DNA of 64,000 bases from an uncultured Clostridia bacterium (GTDB lineage: Bacteria; Bacillota; Clostridia; Christensenellales; Pumilibacteraceae): NCBI GenBank assembly GCA_947581755.1, contig CANPVN010000002.1:44313-108312 (forward strand), in the 5' to 3' direction. A program made the position numbers and the translations under genes. Shown in pieces: positions 61,668 to 64,000 of the stretch. The notes beneath the pieces are model-generated. The model had not been told where the DNA came from, searched no databases, and saw only the letters and a program-made list of their open reading frames with translations. Position 1 is the first letter of the stretch. The number at the start of each line of letters is the position of its first letter.

Positions 61668-62348
61668 CTACACTTGATATATGTTATTTGTCGATTCGAC
61701 AAATTCCAATGTATTTAAATATTCCGTCAATGCAATCGTTTCTTTGTAAGACCTTTTCTTTAAGAACACCTCAATTGCCCCATATTCACGATCCTCTTTT
61801 TCAACCCATTCACTGTATTCGATTGCAAGAACATTTTTTCGATCTATGTATTTATTTAAAGCCAAGTCCAAAAAATCTTGTTTATATTCCTTATTTACCG
61901 TTACCATAATATAAGATATATTATAAATTTCTCTGTTTTTGATTACACAAAAAGGCGGATTATCTGAATCGATATCGGCTTTCGCATTATATACGAAATC
62001 CAACGAAGAAAAATGTTTTATCGCTTCTTGTACATTTTGTTCGCCTGTTTCTTCCAATCGAATTTTCATCATTCCGAAATAAGGTTTAGAGCGTCCGCAC
62101 CAATCATAATAAATAATGTCCAAATCTCCATCATCATTCTTTGATATGTTATCCCAAGAAAAATCTTCGGCAATAAATCCTTTTTTCTTGAATTTTTGCT
62201 CGAATTCGTCTTTTACGAATAGCACAACCTCATCATTTTCTATTCTATAAATCTGATCTTCGGGATCGAAATTCGAGCAACCCGTCAGCGTCATCGCGCC
62301 CGCAAACACGGTCAATGCAAGTAATAAACTTATTAATTTTTTTGCCAT
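61668..62348 (-). CDS. Lipoprotein with two copies of an approximately 85-residue module
   Basis: A 226-residue lipoprotein with the cassette signal peptide (lipid Cys24). Residues 39-124 (VVLFVKDEFEQKFKKKGFIA, DFSWDNI, FGMMKIRLEE, EAIKHFSSLDFVY) and 145-223 (YIMVTVNKEYKQDFL, NVLAIEY, EYGAIEVFLKK, LTEYLNTLEFVES) are two versions of one module. Each has strand, helix, strand, strand, helix, strand, and resembles subtilisin-propeptide/I9-like folds by pattern only. The same module occurs three times in the 62957 protein. Function unknown. Promoter at 62404-62432. Confidence 0.75.
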   Translation of the reverse strand: MAKKLISLLLALTVFAGAMTLTGCSNFDPEDQIYRIENDEVVLFVKDEFEQKFKKKGFIAEDFSWDNISKNDDGDLDIIYYDWCGRSKPYFGMMKIRLEETGEQNVQEAIKHFSSLDFVYNAKADIDSDNPPFCVIKNREIYNISYIMVTVNKEYKQDFLDLALNKYIDRKNVLAIEYSEWVEKEDREYGAIEVFLKKRSYKETIALTEYLNTLEFVESTNNIYQV

Positions 62349-62376
62349 GTTTTGTTCTCCTTTATCTGAAATTTAT
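62278..62376 (-). repeat. Signal-peptide cassette, copy 2
   Basis: A 99-base block, identical to copy 3 over the 77 bases visible there. It spans the ribosome binding site and the codons up to the lipid cysteine. Confidence 0.9.
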
Positions 62377-62403
62377 ATGAAAAAATGTATTACTCTTAGT
62401 TAT

Positions 62404-62432
62404 ATTATATTACATATTGTCATTCTTGTCAA
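62404..62432 (-). promoter_or_regulatory. Promoter for the 61668-61159-61108 lipoprotein genes
   Basis: TTGACA (62427-62432), 17-base spacer, TATAAT (62404-62409), about 50 bases upstream of the ATG. Confidence 0.8.
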
Positions 62433-62545
62433 GTTCTTTTAATTATTATTTCTTATGTGAAATTTAAAATATAAAAATCCTTAACTTCCTCTCCCCACAA
62501 CTTCTGTTTGAAAAGATGTTGCACTTCACTTGACAATTCACCTAC

Positions 62546-62830
62546 AAAAGGTTGGATTGATTATAATCCCCTCAGTCTGCTACGCAGACAGCTCCCCTTA
62601 TTTGAAATGCTACGCATTCCAAACAAAGGGAGCCAAGGGTGGCGGGTTCAAAAGGAGCCAAAAGGGGCAAAGAAAAAGGCTCCAAAGGAAGCCAAAGAGT
62701 GGTGGGTTCAAAGGTGGGCAAGGGTTGGTTGGGCGAATCCATATCAAACGCGGAAATAACGCTTGAATTAAAAACAACCTTCGCCGCGACTATGGGTGCA
62801 GCGGCACGCTGCCCTTTTGGCTACTTTTCA
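62546..62830. repeat. Interspersed repeat region, right copy
   Basis: It holds AAGGTTGGATTGATT, TCAGTCTGC-TACGCAGACAG (a small palindrome), GCTCCCCTT...AAGGGAGCCAAGG with GGCGGGTTCAAA, then partial reiterations of GCCAAAG and GGTGGGTTCAAAGG. About 62740-62815 matches the reverse complement of about 395-465. The frames seen here are repeat artefacts. The flanks (62433-62545 and 62831-62866) hold nothing I can identify. Confidence 0.7.
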
Positions 62831-62859
62831 GCGCATGAAAATTAGCATTTAACCCTGTA

Positions 62860-62899
62860 TTTTAATACGGAGACTTTTAATAAAAATAAATTTCTCCGT
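62860..62899 (-). terminator. Possible terminator after the 62957 gene
   Basis: Minus-strand ACGGAGA (62893-62899) pairs with TCTCCGT (62867-62873) across a 19-base AT loop, followed by ATTAAAATAC. The long loop and weak tail keep the confidence low. Confidence 0.4.
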
Positions 62900-62956
62900 T
62901 TCCAATCAAGAACCTTAATTTAATCGATTTTTTTACTACCATAATTCCCCCCCCCT

Positions 62957-63994
62957 TTAATCAAACATGATACTGTTTGCTTCATCTAACCCCGCGCTGT
63001 CTATACCTTCCCTTTGCGAAAGTATTTCCGCAGCTCGCAATGCTTGTTCTACATCATTTGTAGGTAAATATATAACAAATATTCGACAAAATGTCGCGAT
63101 ATTAACCAACATTTCCTCGTCGGTCGGAATCCCTTTTACTTTCTTTTCTACCCATTCTGTTAATCTTGCTCCCATTTCGTATAACCTTACGGCGTTAATT
63201 TCGGAAAAATCCTCCGTTGTATATTTCAAAAATTTTCTTGTCTCTTCCTTTGTCATTGACACAAGAAGATAATCACCGACCAAACCTTTGTGGAACAATT
63301 CAAAAGAAGTTTTATCTACATATTTCGATTTCCCGATTTTTTTTGCCGCTGCTTTTACCTTATTCTCGCTGACTTTTGTTAATAAAATTTTCATCATCCC
63401 GTATTCTTTTCCATCGTTATCCCTCAATCTACTTCCCGAATCTACCCAATCATAACTGTAATCCATTGCCAATATATTAGAGACTCCGAAATCCTCGGCT
63501 GTAAACGATTGCTCAAGATATTTTTGCTTATATTCGCTCTTTATAAATACATTTATATATGACAACATGTTACCGATGAACGGAACTTCTACATTTTCCC
63601 TAAATTCTTCTTTGAAACGCTCGAATTTTATTACGGGCGTTGCTTTATATACATTATCCATATTCTCGAAATGCTCTATCGCCGCACGAACTTCGTCGCT
63701 GCCTTTGTCTTTCAAATGTATATCTATTTTTCCGTACTCGGGCGCGCTCTTATCGTGCCAATGCCAATATGTTATATACAATTCTCCATCGTTGGTATCT
63801 ATGTTGTCCCACCCCAAATCTTCTTTTGTAAATCCACACGATTGGAATTTTTCTTTGCTTTCGGGCTTAAAATATACGCTTACAATATCATCGAAATACT
63901 CGAATTGTTGCTCTAACGATTTACAACCCGTCAGCGTCATCGCGCCCGCAAACACGGTCAATGCAAGTAATAAACTTATTAATTTTTTTGCCAT
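62957..63994 (-). CDS. Lipoprotein with three copies of the approximately 85-residue module
   Basis: A 345-residue lipoprotein with the cassette signal peptide (lipid Cys24). Modules lie at about 36-122 (VSVYFKPESKEKFQSCGFTK, DLGWDNI, EYGKIDIHLKD, AAIEHFENMDNVYKA), 147-231 (NVFIKSEYKQKYLEQSFTAE, EYGMMKILLTK) and 242-337 (YLLVSMTKEETRKFLKYTTE, CRIFVIYLP, ALRAAEILSQREGIDSA). The third is the most diverged. The last one ends like a subtilase propeptide. I do not recognise a named family. The stop is followed by a run of nine C. The promoter lies outside the window. Confidence 0.75.
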   Translation of the reverse strand: MAKKLISLLLALTVFAGAMTLTGCKSLEQQFEYFDDIVSVYFKPESKEKFQSCGFTKEDLGWDNIDTNDGELYITYWHWHDKSAPEYGKIDIHLKDKGSDEVRAAIEHFENMDNVYKATPVIKFERFKEEFRENVEVPFIGNMLSYINVFIKSEYKQKYLEQSFTAEDFGVSNILAMDYSYDWVDSGSRLRDNDGKEYGMMKILLTKVSENKVKAAAKKIGKSKYVDKTSFELFHKGLVGDYLLVSMTKEETRKFLKYTTEDFSEINAVRLYEMGARLTEWVEKKVKGIPTDEEMLVNIATFCRIFVIYLPTNDVEQALRAAEILSQREGIDSAGLDEANSIMFD

Positions 63995-64000
63995 GTTTTG
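63924..64000 (-). repeat. Signal-peptide cassette, copy 3 (cut by window end)
   Basis: 77 bases identical to copy 2, including the codons from Met1 to the lipid cysteine and the first bases of the leader. Confidence 0.9.

Noticed and set aside
62508..62845. Overlapping short frames rich in Lys and Gly
   Set aside because: They are translations of the repeated GGGAGCCAAGG and GGGTTCAAAGG units.
62947..62955. Run of nine C as a phase-variation switch
   Set aside because: It lies just after a stop codon, outside any reading frame or recognisable promoter.
1..64000. tRNA, rRNA, phage or complete insertion sequence
   Set aside because: Gaps between genes are short; none shows a tRNA T-loop/acceptor pattern, rRNA signature, transposase or integrase.

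Overview
The window reads as a chromosomal segment of a Gram-positive, low-to-moderate-GC member of the Clostridia, probably a gut lineage. The evidence is consensus TTGACA/TATAAT promoters, AGGAGG-type ribosome binding sites, a SpoVT sporulation regulator, DivIC, AddAB recombination genes, class 1B PyrD/PyrK, a stand-alone AICAR transformylase paired with a PurO-type IMP cyclohydrolase, and secreted proteins with BspA-type leucine-rich repeats and an InlB-type repeat. A more exact placement (for example Christensenellales-like) is only a guess. I saw no rRNA, tRNA, CRISPR array, phage or complete insertion sequence.

Layout. 1-10.7 kb holds housekeeping genes: the end of a DUF4349 protein, ychF-argS, an Asn-rich secreted protein, secG, spoVT, a DUF1934 gene with an MBL-fold hydrolase, a small zinc protein, mnmG, divIC-ppx and two tiny genes. 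10.7-20 kb is one minus-strand operon: lipoprotein, very large peptide-binding lipoprotein, oppB, oppC, oppD, oppF. It has a clear promoter, two intercistronic hairpins and a terminator. 20.1-27.9 kb is a single 2585-residue surface subtilase that carries a long BspA-type repeat array. 28.3-30.7 kb holds a Sel1-repeat protein, mntP, a hotdog thioesterase and a DUF2188 protein with a 36-bp tandem repeat. 30.7-41.8 kb is the purine operon purE-C-F-M-N-O-H-D-L, led by a ZTP (pfl) riboswitch with an intrinsic terminator. 42.0-51.7 kb is the pyrimidine operon pyrC-carA-carB-pyrK-pyrD-pyrF-pyrE-pyrB, with a very short leader. 51.7-59.4 kb holds trmB, a PRC-barrel protein and addB-addA. 59.4-64 kb is a cluster of small lipoproteins, three of which share a nearly identical DNA cassette for the ribosome binding site and signal peptide.

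How they work together. Between them the pur and pyr operons encode the full route to UMP and most of the route to IMP (purB and a PurK, if used, are not here). The two operons lie head to tail, and the ZTP riboswitch separates them. The giant subtilase and the opp operon form a plausible extracellular proteolysis and peptide-uptake locus. The least familiar material is the lipoprotein cluster at the right end. There an approximately 85-residue module recurs two or three times per protein behind a shared signal-peptide cassette.

Several starts were moved from the longest open frame to an internal ATG with a good ribosome binding site or promoter: mnmG, ppx, oppD, the Sel1 gene, the DUF2188 gene, purF, pyrD, carA, addA and addB.
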